A stretch of DNA of 64,000 bases from Afifella sp. IM 167 (GTDB lineage Bacteria; Pseudomonadota; Alphaproteobacteria; Rhizobiales; Afifellaceae). The notes beneath the pieces are model-generated. The model was not told the origin of the DNA, did no database searches, and saw nothing but the letters and a program-made list of their open reading frames with translations. The DNA lies in NCBI RefSeq assembly GCF_020144925.1, contig NZ_NSLC01000012.1, forward strand, positions 1-64,000, read 5' to 3'. Of this stretch, positions 10,410 through 20,773 are shown one piece after another (within the stretch, counting starts at the first letter, position 1; every line of letters starts with the position of its first letter). The position numbers were made by a program, and so were the translations under genes.

Positions 10410-11270
10410 ATGACCCTGACTGACGCCGCCTCACGCTCCTCCCGCATCCTCGCCGCCGGCTTTCTCGTCGCCGTGCTGGCCGCGCCGCTCGGCGCCTGCT
10501 CGCTCTTCGGCACAAAGACGGTCGAGCTGGACGAGGAGACGACCGAGCCGCCGGATCGCCTCTACAACGAGGGCCTCGCTCTGATGAACGAGGGCGAGGT
10601 TGCGGACGCCAAGAAGAAGTTTGCCGAGGTCGACAAGCAGCATCCCTATTCGGAATATGCGCGCCGCTCGATGGTCCTGTCGGCCTATCTCAACTACAAG
10701 CGCGGCGATTACCAGGAGGCGGTCAACGAGGCCAAGCGCTTCGTGACGCTGTTCCCCGCGAGCGAAGACGCCGCCTACGCACAGTACATCATCGCCGAAT
10801 CGTACTACCGGCAAATCCCGGACGTGACGCGTGACCAGGAGATGACGCAGCGCGCGCTGCTCGCCTATGGCGAGATCCTGCGCAAATATCCCGATTCGGA
10901 ATATGCCGACGATGCGCGCCGCAAGATCGAGTTCGGGCGCGACCAGCTTGCCGGCAAGGAGATGCAGACGGGCCGCTACTACATGGAGCGGCAGGAATAT
11001 CTCGCCGCGATCAATCGCTTCAAGACGGTGATCACCGCCTACCAGACGACCCGCCACGTCGAAGAGGCGCTGCACCGGCTGGTGGAGGCCTATCTGGCGC
11101 TCGGTATCGTCAACGAGGCGCAGACGGCTGCCGCCGTGCTCGGCCACAATTTCCCCGACAGCCAATGGTACCAGGATTCTTACCGGCTTCTGGCCGGAAA
11201 GGGCGTGGAACCATCCGAAAGTCAGGGATCGTGGATCTCGCGGGCCTTTCGGTCGGGCAAGTCTGCTTGA
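10410..11270 (+). CDS. bamD: BamD, outer-membrane assembly lipoprotein
   Basis: BamD is a TPR-rich lipoprotein of the BAM complex that inserts beta-barrel proteins into the outer membrane. A type II signal sequence (ILAAGFLVAVLAAPLGAC) ends in the lipobox LGAC. TPR-like segments follow (RLYNEGLALMNEGEVADAKK, NYKRGDYQEAVNEAKRF). I chose ATG 10410, giving 286 residues; a GTG at 10383 has a better ribosome-binding site (GGAGG 4 bases before it) but gives a long, Cys-containing N-terminus. The gene precedes recN by 15 bases. Confidence 0.92.
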   Translation: MTLTDAASRSSRILAAGFLVAVLAAPLGACSLFGTKTVELDEETTEPPDRLYNEGLALMNEGEVADAKKKFAEVDKQHPYSEYARRSMVLSAYLNYKRGDYQEAVNEAKRFVTLFPASEDAAYAQYIIAESYYRQIPDVTRDQEMTQRALLAYGEILRKYPDSEYADDARRKIEFGRDQLAGKEMQTGRYYMERQEYLAAINRFKTVITAYQTTRHVEEALHRLVEAYLALGIVNEAQTAAAVLGHNFPDSQWYQDSYRLLAGKGVEPSESQGSWISRAFRSGKSA

Positions 11271-11285
11271 TATCCTCCCCCGGCC

Positions 11286-12956
11286 ATGCTGGCCAACCTG
11301 ACCATCCGCGACATCGTTCTCATAGAGCGGCTGTCCATCGACTTTGATCCCGGTCTCAGCGTCCTGACGGGCGAGACCGGCGCCGGCAAATCCATCCTTC
11401 TCGACGCTCTGGCCCTCGCCCTTGGCGCGCGCGGCGACGCCGCACTCGTGCGCAGCGGACAGTCGCAGGGCCACGTCACCGCCGTCTTCGAGCCGGTGCC
11501 GACGCACCCGGCCGTGCTCATGTGCGAGGAGAACAACATCGAGGTGGAGGGTCCTCTGATCCTCCGGCGCCAGCAATCTGCAGATGGGCGCAGCCGCGCC
11601 TTCATCAACGATCAGCCGGTCTCCGTCTCTCTGCTGCGCGAGATCGGCCACCTGCTGGTGGAGATCCACGGCCAGCACGACGAGCGCGCCATGGTCTCCG
11701 CCGAAGAGCATCGCCGGCTTGTCGACGCTTTCGGCGGGCTGGAGCCGGAGCGCGCCGAGGTCGCCCGGCGCGCCGAGGCGCTGCGCAAGGCGAAGAAGGA
11801 TACGGCCGAGCTCCGAGCGTCCATCGAGGCGGCCGAGCGCGAGGCGGATTATCTGCGCGCCTCCGTGGGGGAACTGGAGCAGCTCTCGCCCGAGCTCGGC
11901 GAGGAGGAACGGCTCGCCGACCGCCGTCGGCTCATGATGCAGTCGGAAAAAATCGCCGGCGACCTTTCAGATGCGCAGGATCTGCTGGGTGGCTCCGCCT
12001 CGCCGGTGCCGGATCTGGCCGGCCTCCTGAGGCGGCTGGAACGCAAGCAGGCCGACATGCCGGAGATCATGGACCAGATCGTGGGCGCGCTCGGCGAGGC
12101 GCTCGACCGGATCGAGGATGCGCGCGCCGGGCTGACGGAGGCCCTGCAGCAGATCGACCACGATCCCGGCGAGCTGGAGCGAATCGAGGAACGCCTCTTC
12201 GCCATTCGCGCGGCCGCCCGCAAATACCGCTGCGAGCCCGACGCGCTGCCGGGCGTGGCGGCCGAGTTCGCGGCCAAGCTCCACGATTTCGAGAGCGGAA
12301 CCGAACGGCTCGCGGCGCTGGAAAAGGCGGTGAGCGAAGCGGATCTTCACTATGTGGAGGCCGCCGAGCTGCTTTCGGAAAAACGCGCCGAGACGGCGAA
12401 GCATCTGGAAGATGCGGTCGCGAAGGAATTGCCGGCGGTCAAACTCGAAGCGGCTCGATTCATCGTGGCCATCGACCGCGACAGGGAGCGGCGCGGGCCG
12501 GATGGGATCGACGCCGTCTCCTTCGAGGTGCAGACCAATCCGGGCACGGCACCGGGGCCGATCATGAAGGTGGCTTCCGGCGGCGAACTCTCGCGCTTTC
12601 TTCTCGTCCTCAAGGTGGCGCTCGCCGATCGCGGCTCGGCGCCGACCCTCGTCTTCGACGAGATCGATGCCGGCGTCGGCGGCGCCGTGGCGGAGGCGAT
12701 CGGCAAGCGTCTGGCGCGGCTCGCGGAGCGGGTCCAGGTGATGTCCGTCACCCATGCGCCGCAGGTGGCCGCGCGCGCGGCAGGCCATTTCGTCATCTCC
12801 AAGAGCCTTGCCGAGGGCGGCAAGAGGGCGGCGACGGAAGTGAACCGGGTGGAGAAGGACGAGCGGCGCGAGGAAATTGCCCGCATGCTCGCCGGCGCCA
12901 CCATTTCCGAAGAGGCAAGGGCGGCCGCCGAGCGGCTGATCGTCGGCGAGGCGGTA

Positions 12957-12959
<3 letters not shown>
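11286..12959 (+). CDS. recN: RecN, SMC-like DNA repair ATPase
   Basis: RecN acts in double-strand break repair. The 557 residues show the SMC/ABC layout: Walker A GETGAGKS at 29-36, a central coiled-coil region rich in Ala/Glu/Arg (about 150-370), then the ABC signature ASGGELSRF and Walker B LVFDEIDAGVGG near residue 450. It probably shares a transcript with bamD and ligA. Confidence 0.96.
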
Positions 12960-15143
<2,184 letters not shown>

Positions 15144-15212
15144 GGGCGCGCTTCAGCGAACCGCAAGCTTCGCTTCAGGAAAGCTGACGGGACAGGTCAG
15201 GATCTCTGACAT

Positions 15213-15956
15213 ATGGTCCGCCGCATGCTCGCTCCCGCCGAACCTTCCTCCAGACGTACGCAGATCCTTCTCGGGCTGAGGGACATGGCGCCGGTGCTTC
15301 TGCCGAACTGCGTCTTTGGCATGCTCTTCGGGGCGATCGCGACGAGCGACGGCATGCCGTTCGGGCGCGTCGTGGCGATGAGCGCCGTCTTCTATGCCGG
15401 TGCCTCGCAATTCGTGGCGCTGGAGCTCTGGGGGACGCCGCTGCCCTTCTGGACAATCGTTCTGGCGGTGCTGGCGGTGAATTTCCGCCATATCCTCTAC
15501 TCGGCGGCGCTCGGGCGGCGAACGCGGCACTGGCCGCTTTCGGGCCGGCTCCTCGCCTTTGCCGGGCTGACAGATCCGGTCTTTGCGCTGTCGGAATACC
15601 GGGCCGGGCCGCGGCTTTCGGCGGCCTATTACGTCGCGGTTTCCGGGCCGCTCTATCTTGCCTGGGTCGGCGCAACCGGCGTTGGTGCCGCCTTCGGCTC
15701 GGGCATCGGCGATCCAGGGCGCTTCAGCCTCGATTTCGTGATGACGGCCTATTTCATCTTCCTGGTCACGCGTTTCCGCAGCCGTCCGAATGCCTTCTGG
15801 GTGATCGCGGCAAGCGCGCTGGCGGCCCTCCCCACCTGGTACTTCGCCGGAGCGCCCTGGCATATCGGGGCGGGTGCCTTCGCCGGTATTTCGGTGGCGG
15901 TGCTCCTCGCCGGCGGGACGGGCGCGCGCTCCGACGAGGATGAGGCGGCGGCATGA
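15213..15956 (+). CDS. AzlC family amino-acid exporter large subunit
   Basis: This is a polytopic membrane protein of 247 residues (start could also be the ATG at 15225). AzlC-type features are the early GMLFGAIATSDGMPFGRVV, GASQFVALELWG and NFRHILYSAALGRRT. AzlC proteins pair with small AzlD partners and export branched-chain amino acids or analogues in characterised cases (AzlCD, YgaZH). The stop overlaps the azlD start (ATGA). The substrate here is not determined. Confidence 0.9.
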   Translation: MVRRMLAPAEPSSRRTQILLGLRDMAPVLLPNCVFGMLFGAIATSDGMPFGRVVAMSAVFYAGASQFVALELWGTPLPFWTIVLAVLAVNFRHILYSAALGRRTRHWPLSGRLLAFAGLTDPVFALSEYRAGPRLSAAYYVAVSGPLYLAWVGATGVGAAFGSGIGDPGRFSLDFVMTAYFIFLVTRFRSRPNAFWVIAASALAALPTWYFAGAPWHIGAGAFAGISVAVLLAGGTGARSDEDEAAA

Positions 15957-16261
15957 GCGGGGAATGGCAGCCGCTCCTCCTCATCCTCGCCTGCGGCCTC
16001 GTCACCTACGCGACGCGGATCGGAGGCGACGTCATCCTTTCGCGCTTCGGGCGTCTGTCGCCGCGGGTGGAAGCGGCGCTCGACGCCGTCCCGGCCGCAG
16101 TGATGACCACGCTGATCGTGCCGATGGCGCTGGCGACGGGCGCTGCCGAAACACTCGCCGCCATTCTCACCATCCTCGCCTCGCTGCGCTTTTCCATGCC
16201 GGTGACACTCATCGTGGGCGTCGGTTCGCTTTTCGTGCTGCGGGCACTTCTGGGGAGCTGA
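15953..16261 (+). CDS. AzlD family small exporter subunit
   Basis: A 102-residue protein with about four hydrophobic segments (LLLILACGLVTYATRIGG, AVPAAVMTTLIVPMAL, and two C-terminal ones), matching AzlD size and topology. The start overlaps azlC, so the two subunits are very likely co-translated into one transporter. Confidence 0.88.
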   Translation: MSGEWQPLLLILACGLVTYATRIGGDVILSRFGRLSPRVEAALDAVPAAVMTTLIVPMALATGAAETLAAILTILASLRFSMPVTLIVGVGSLFVLRALLGS

Positions 16262-16263
16262 CC

Positions 16264-16512
16264 TCAGAACGGCAGACGCCGCAGTTGCGGCCAGTCCAGC
16301 GGCATGAACAGCGCCGCCTTATAGAGGAGACGGTCGGGCTCCGGCCTAATGCCGCGGCCGCTGGTGCCGCCCGCCGCCATCGCCTGCGCGGCTTCATCGA
16401 CATGGTCCGGCTCGATGCCGATATCGGCGAGAAGATCGGGTGACAGGCCCCTCAGATCATGAGCCGCCTGACGACGACGACGGGCCTTGCGCATTTCGCT
16501 GATGAATCGCAT
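16264..16512 (-). CDS. DUF1127-like small protein
   Basis: The 82-residue protein has a basic N-terminus (RKARRRRQAAHDL) and then LRGLSPDLLADIGIE, the typical DUF1127 core (L..L.d..L.DIGi). DUF1127 proteins are short, arginine-rich and common in alphaproteobacteria; some bind RNA or act in phosphate and stress responses, but no role can be assigned here. It ends 2 bases from azlD on the opposite strand and is divergent from the LysR gene. Confidence 0.75.
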   Translation of the reverse strand: MRFISEMRKARRRRQAAHDLRGLSPDLLADIGIEPDHVDEAAQAMAAGGTSGRGIRPEPDRLLYKAALFMPLDWPQLRRLPF

Positions 16513-16658
16513 TCACGTTCTCCATGACTGAAGGTCAGGCTGTCCGGTCTTGGCTGCCCAACCGATGAAGGGTAAGGTAGCGAGACACGGCTGAGAGTTC
16601 GAACGCGCAAGGCGCATGCGAGCATGAGCGTCGTTCAAGTACGCCTAGGGAGAGAGCG

Positions 16659-17600
16659 ATGCAGGAACCGAGCCTTCCCCCGCTGCCGCCCCTGCATGCG
16701 CTGAGGAGCTTCCATGCCGCGGCGCATTTCGGCCGCTTCCGCGAGGCGGCGGCAGCCCTCGGCCTGACGGAATCGGCGATCAGCCACCAGGTGCGCAAAC
16801 TGGAGGAGTATCTCGGCACGAAGCTCTTCGAGCGGCGGGGGAACGCCGTGAAGCTGACGCTGGCCGGCCAGACCTATTTCGCCGAGATCGATCCGGCTTT
16901 CGCCGCCATCCGCAAGGCGACGGAGGGGCTTTCCGGCCCGTGCTGCCGGGTCTCGCTGACGCTCCCGAGCTCGCTGGTGACGATGTGGCTGATCCCGCGC
17001 CTCGTCGATCTGGAGCAGGCGCTGCCGGAAGTCTATCTGCAGCTTTCGCCCTCCAACCGCATCGTCGACATGCGGCGCGAACAGATCGATCTGGCGCTCC
17101 GCCACGGCAAGGGAGACTGGCCGGGCATCGTTGCCACGCACCTTTTCGACGAGCAGACCTTTCCGGTCTGCAAGCCGGGCTTCGTGCCGGAGGGCGCCGA
17201 CCCGGAAGAGGCCCTGAAATCGGTGCGTCTTCTCGTCAACGCCGCGCACCGCGAGGAATGGTGCGAATGGGCGCAGGCGCGGGGAATTACCCCCCCTTCG
17301 CTGGACAACGCGCTGGCGCTGGACGGCACGGAGCAGATCGTGGAGGCGGCCGCCGGCGGGGTCGGGCTCGGCATCGGCAGGCGGCCGATGATCGACCGGC
17401 TGGTGGAGGATGGGCGCGTGGTGGCGCCCTTCGGCACCGCCGACGAAAGCGGCTATGCCTACTATCTCGCCTGGCGCGAGGATGCCGAACTCAGCGTGCC
17501 GGCACGCCAGGTGGCGCGCTGGCTGATGCGCATCGTGAAAGGGGAGGCGGCGGCCGCCGCGCTTTTTCCCGAAGCGCCGATCTCAGCCCTCTCCGCCTGA
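16659..17600 (+). CDS. LysR family transcriptional regulator (GcvA-like)
   Basis: The 313-residue regulator has an N-terminal winged helix-turn-helix (FHAAAHFGRFREAAAALGLT, AISHQVRKLEEYLG) and a C-terminal effector domain. The opening PPLHALRSFHAAA resembles the GcvA/AmpR subgroup. The start is preceded by GGGAGAGAGCG. It is divergent from the DUF1127 gene, which it may control together with itself. It is convergent with the aminopeptidase P gene (28 bases between stops). Confidence 0.93.
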   Translation: MQEPSLPPLPPLHALRSFHAAAHFGRFREAAAALGLTESAISHQVRKLEEYLGTKLFERRGNAVKLTLAGQTYFAEIDPAFAAIRKATEGLSGPCCRVSLTLPSSLVTMWLIPRLVDLEQALPEVYLQLSPSNRIVDMRREQIDLALRHGKGDWPGIVATHLFDEQTFPVCKPGFVPEGADPEEALKSVRLLVNAAHREEWCEWAQARGITPPSLDNALALDGTEQIVEAAAGGVGLGIGRRPMIDRLVEDGRVVAPFGTADESGYAYYLAWREDAELSVPARQVARWLMRIVKGEAAAAALFPEAPISALSA

Positions 17601-17628
17601 GCCGCCGCCCCCGCTTTGCCTTCGGCTC

Positions 17629-19476
17629 TCACCCCACGATGGGCCGGCAGGCATCGGCGAGCCATTGCCGTTCCTCGTCCGAAAATCCCGGGAAGAAGGA
17701 AAGGCTGCCGCGCACGCGCGTGTGGTAGCAGTCGAGCCAGGCGATTTCGCCGGGCGTCAGAAGGGCGGTGTCGATCAGCCGCCGCTCGAACGGGGCGAGC
17801 GTCACCGTCTCGAAGGAGAGCATTTCGCGGTCGCCGCCCGGCGGCACTTCGCCCTCGCGGACGATGAGCAGGTTTTCCAGCCGGATGCCGAAATCGCCCG
17901 GCCGGTAGTATCCGGGCTCGTTGGAAACGATCATGCCCGGCTCGAGCGCCGAGTGCCCGGTCTTGGCGATGCGCTGCGGCCCCTCGTGGACGGAGAGGAA
18001 GGCACCGACGCCGTGGCCGGTGCCGTGGTCGAAATCGAGCCCGGCCGCCCATAGCGAGACCCTGGCGAGCGCATCGAGCTGCGCACCCGACGTGCCCTTC
18101 GGAAAGCGCGCCATGGCGAGCGCGATATGGCCCTTGAGGACGCGCGTGTAGCGGTCGCGGAAGAGAGTGAGCCGGTCGGCCGGCGCATTGCCGACGAGGA
18201 TGGTGCGGGTGATGTCGGTCGTGCCGTCGCGGTACTGGCCGCCGGAATCGATGAGATAGAGCTCGGCTTCTTCCAGCTTGCGATTGGTGCGCTCCGTGAC
18301 CCGGTAGTGGTTGATGGCGCCGTTCGGACCCGTGGACGAGATGGAATCGAAGGAGATGTCTTCCAGCTTGGAGCCTTCCGCCTCGGCGGTCTCGCTGCGG
18401 ATCGTCTCCAGCTGCCTGGCCGCATCGATCTCCGTCAGGCTGCCCGGCGCCTGTCCGCCAAGCCAGGCGAGGAAGCGGGCGACGGCGACGCCGTCGCGCA
18501 TATGCGCGGCGCGTGAGCCGGCGACTTCGGCGGCGTTCTTCTTCGCCTTGGCAAGGAGGACGGGGTCCGAGCCTTCGACCACTTGCGCGCCGCCGGCCTC
18601 GATGGCGAGCGCGATCGCCTCGGCGGCGCCCTGCGCGTCGTAGAGCACCTTTTCGCCCTCGGCGAAGGAGCGCAGCGCGGCATCGAACGCGCCAGGCTCG
18701 CGAAGGCTCGCGACGGAAGCGAGGCTGTCGCGGACGGTGTTCGACAGCTTGCGCCCGTCGATGAAGAGTTCGGGCGTGCCGTCCTTGCGGGCGATGGCGA
18801 AGGAGAGGGCAAGCGGGGTATGCGGCACGTCGCTGCCGCGGATGTTGAACAGCCAGGCGATGGAGGCGGGGTCGGCCAGGATGGCCGCGTCGACATCCTT
18901 CTCCGCAAGCCTTGCGCCGATCTCGCCGATCTTGTCGGCAGCGCTCTTGCCGGCGAATTCCTCCGGCTGAAGCCGGACGGCGCCGGTCGGCGGGGCGGGG
19001 CGGTCGCCCCAGACCGCGTCGAGCGGATTTTCGGCGAGCGGCACCAGTTCGGCGCCGACGCGCTGCAGCTTCTTTTCGAAGCTCTTGCGCTGGCCGCGCG
19101 TGACGAGCCAGGGATCGAAGCCGATGCGCGCGCCCTTGCGCGCATGTTCCGCGAGCCAGTCGGATGGCAGCGTCTCGTGGATCGAGACCGGGGTGAAGGC
19201 GGCCCTGTCGACCTGGTTCGCCGCCTGGACGGTGTAGCGGCCGTCGATGAACAGGGCGGCTTCCTCCTCCAGCACGATCGCCGTTCCGGCCGAGCCGGTG
19301 AAGCCCGTCAGCCAGGCGAGCCTTTCGGCCGAGGGCGGCACGTATTCGCTCTGATGCTCGTCCGAGCGGGGGACGATGAAGCCGGAAAGGCCCTGTTCGC
19401 GGAGGTGGGCGCGTAGCGCCGCCAGCCGCTCGGCGGAGCGTGAAGCATCGCCGGTGTGTTCGAAATGCTGAAACAT
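17629..19476 (-). CDS. Xaa-Pro aminopeptidase (M24B, aminopeptidase P-like)
   Basis: This 615-residue cytosolic metallopeptidase removes N-terminal residues preceding proline. It has the long three-domain form: creatinase-like N-terminal domains (GFIVPRSDEHQSEYVP; LFIDGRYTVQAANQVD) and a pita-bread catalytic domain. Metal-binding motifs are DSGGQYRDGTTDITRT, GTGHGVG and EPGYYRPGDFGIRLEN. The start is followed by FQHFEHTGDASRSAERL, normal for alphaproteobacterial homologues. Confidence 0.95.
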   Translation of the reverse strand: MFQHFEHTGDASRSAERLAALRAHLREQGLSGFIVPRSDEHQSEYVPPSAERLAWLTGFTGSAGTAIVLEEEAALFIDGRYTVQAANQVDRAAFTPVSIHETLPSDWLAEHARKGARIGFDPWLVTRGQRKSFEKKLQRVGAELVPLAENPLDAVWGDRPAPPTGAVRLQPEEFAGKSAADKIGEIGARLAEKDVDAAILADPASIAWLFNIRGSDVPHTPLALSFAIARKDGTPELFIDGRKLSNTVRDSLASVASLREPGAFDAALRSFAEGEKVLYDAQGAAEAIALAIEAGGAQVVEGSDPVLLAKAKKNAAEVAGSRAAHMRDGVAVARFLAWLGGQAPGSLTEIDAARQLETIRSETAEAEGSKLEDISFDSISSTGPNGAINHYRVTERTNRKLEEAELYLIDSGGQYRDGTTDITRTILVGNAPADRLTLFRDRYTRVLKGHIALAMARFPKGTSGAQLDALARVSLWAAGLDFDHGTGHGVGAFLSVHEGPQRIAKTGHSALEPGMIVSNEPGYYRPGDFGIRLENLLIVREGEVPPGGDREMLSFETVTLAPFERRLIDTALLTPGEIAWLDCYHTRVRGSLSFFPGFSDEERQWLADACRPIVG

Positions 19477-19662
19477 GGCGCTCCCTTAGCAGGCTGCCGG
19501 GGCCCGCACCACCAGATCGCGTTGCCGCATCATGGTGCGTTGCCGCATTTTTGTTCGCGCTTGCAAAAAATGCAAAACGGCTTTGCGCTGGCACGCATTA
19601 CCAAGCCCGGCGAGGGGCTTATCTTCGGTGGCGGAGAACAGCTCCAGAGTGAAAGGACGATC

Positions 19663-19887
19663 ATGTCGAGCACCATCTTCGTTACCGACCGCGTCCTGCC
19701 GGAGGGCCGCGGCGAGCGGACCGGCTTCTTCTCTCGCCTGTCGCGCGCCGTCATGCATTCCCGCCTCCAGCAGGCGAAGCGCGAGGTGAACCTATATCTC
19801 TCGCGTCTCGACGACGACGAGCTGGAACAGCTGGGCTATCGCCGCTCGGAGATATCGAGGGACGTGGCGAGCCACTACCGCCTTTAA
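19663..19887 (+). CDS. DUF1127-like small protein
   Basis: A 74-residue protein ending in AKREVNLYLSRLDDDELEQLGYRRSEI, a DUF1127 core. I start it at ATG 19663, preceded by GAAAGGACGATC, rather than at the upstream in-frame ATG 19456 whose translation lacks protein character. It is divergent from aminopeptidase P across 186 bases, so it should have its own promoter there. Function unknown; it is the second DUF1127 member within 4 kb. Confidence 0.8.
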   Translation: MSSTIFVTDRVLPEGRGERTGFFSRLSRAVMHSRLQQAKREVNLYLSRLDDDELEQLGYRRSEISRDVASHYRL

Positions 19888-19912
19888 GTTTCTCCGCGGC
19901 TTTCCCTGCCGC

Positions 19913-20773
19913 TCAGTCGCGGCGACTTAGGACGAGCACGCTCCACTCGCCGAAACGGCGCGCGGCCTGAAGGGCAAATCCCTGGCCGCGCCATGCCGCC
20001 GTGACGCGGGAGGCCTGGTGGGCGAGAATGCCCGACAGAACCGCGGTGCCGCCGGGGGCGACAACCCGTTTCACCGACGGCGCGAGCGCGATCAGGGGCC
20101 CGGCGAGGATGTTGGCGACGACAAGGTCGTAGGGCGCGCCTGCCGCGATCTTCGGATGACGGAGGCCGTTGGCGACGATCGTCGTGACAAGGTGGCCGGC
20201 GCCGTTGAGCGCGGCGTTCTCGCCGGCGATGCGCACAGCGAGCGGATCGATGTCGCTCGCCAGCACCGGGCGGCGGGTGAGTTTGGCGAGCGCTATGGCC
20301 AGAAGCCCTGTGCCGGTGCCGAGGTCGAGCATCCTTTCGAACTGCCACCGCTTCGACAATTCGTCGAGGACCGTCAGGCAGCCGAGCGTCGTCGCATGGT
20401 GCCCGGTTCCGAAAGCCTGGCCGGCGTCGATCTCGATCGCGATCCGCCCGGCCGGCAGTCTCTGCCGGTCATGCGCACCATGGACGAGGAAGCGGCCGGC
20501 GGGAACGGGCGCAAGGCCCTTCAGCGATTCCCCCACCCAGTCCGCCTCCGGAAGCTCGGCGTAGGAGAACTCGCCGGCGATGGCCCCGAGCGCGGCGGCA
20601 AGGTCCGCTTTCAGGGCCGCCTCGCCGCCCTCATGGTAGACGTCGAGCCGCCATTGCTCGCCGGCCTCGAAGAGGGAGATCACCGCGCCTTCCTCGGCGA
20701 GCTCGGCTTCGAGGCGGTCGGTCAGTTCCTCGCTCTCGGCGCGGGTGCCGAGCCGGCTCGCGCGCCAGCTCAT
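19913..20773 (-). CDS. prmA: PrmA, ribosomal protein L11 methyltransferase
   Basis: PrmA trimethylates ribosomal protein L11 using S-adenosylmethionine. The 286 residues include an N-terminal substrate-recognition domain, then motif I LDLGTGTGLLAIALAKL, the acidic loop DIDPLAVRIAGENAALNG, and VVANILAGPL. The start overlaps the stop of the upstream antiporter gene, so the two are co-transcribed and coupled. Confidence 0.93.
   Translation of the reverse strand: MSWRASRLGTRAESEELTDRLEAELAEEGAVISLFEAGEQWRLDVYHEGGEAALKADLAAALGAIAGEFSYAELPEADWVGESLKGLAPVPAGRFLVHGAHDRQRLPAGRIAIEIDAGQAFGTGHHATTLGCLTVLDELSKRWQFERMLDLGTGTGLLAIALAKLTRRPVLASDIDPLAVRIAGENAALNGAGHLVTTIVANGLRHPKIAAGAPYDLVVANILAGPLIALAPSVKRVVAPGGTAVLSGILAHQASRVTAAWRGQGFALQAARRFGEWSVLVLSRRD

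Noticed and set aside
17462-19594. 710-codon frame overlapping aminopeptidase P on the same strand
   Set aside because: A frame-shifted shadow, extremely Arg/Ala/Pro-rich, while the 615-residue frame carries the metal-binding motifs.
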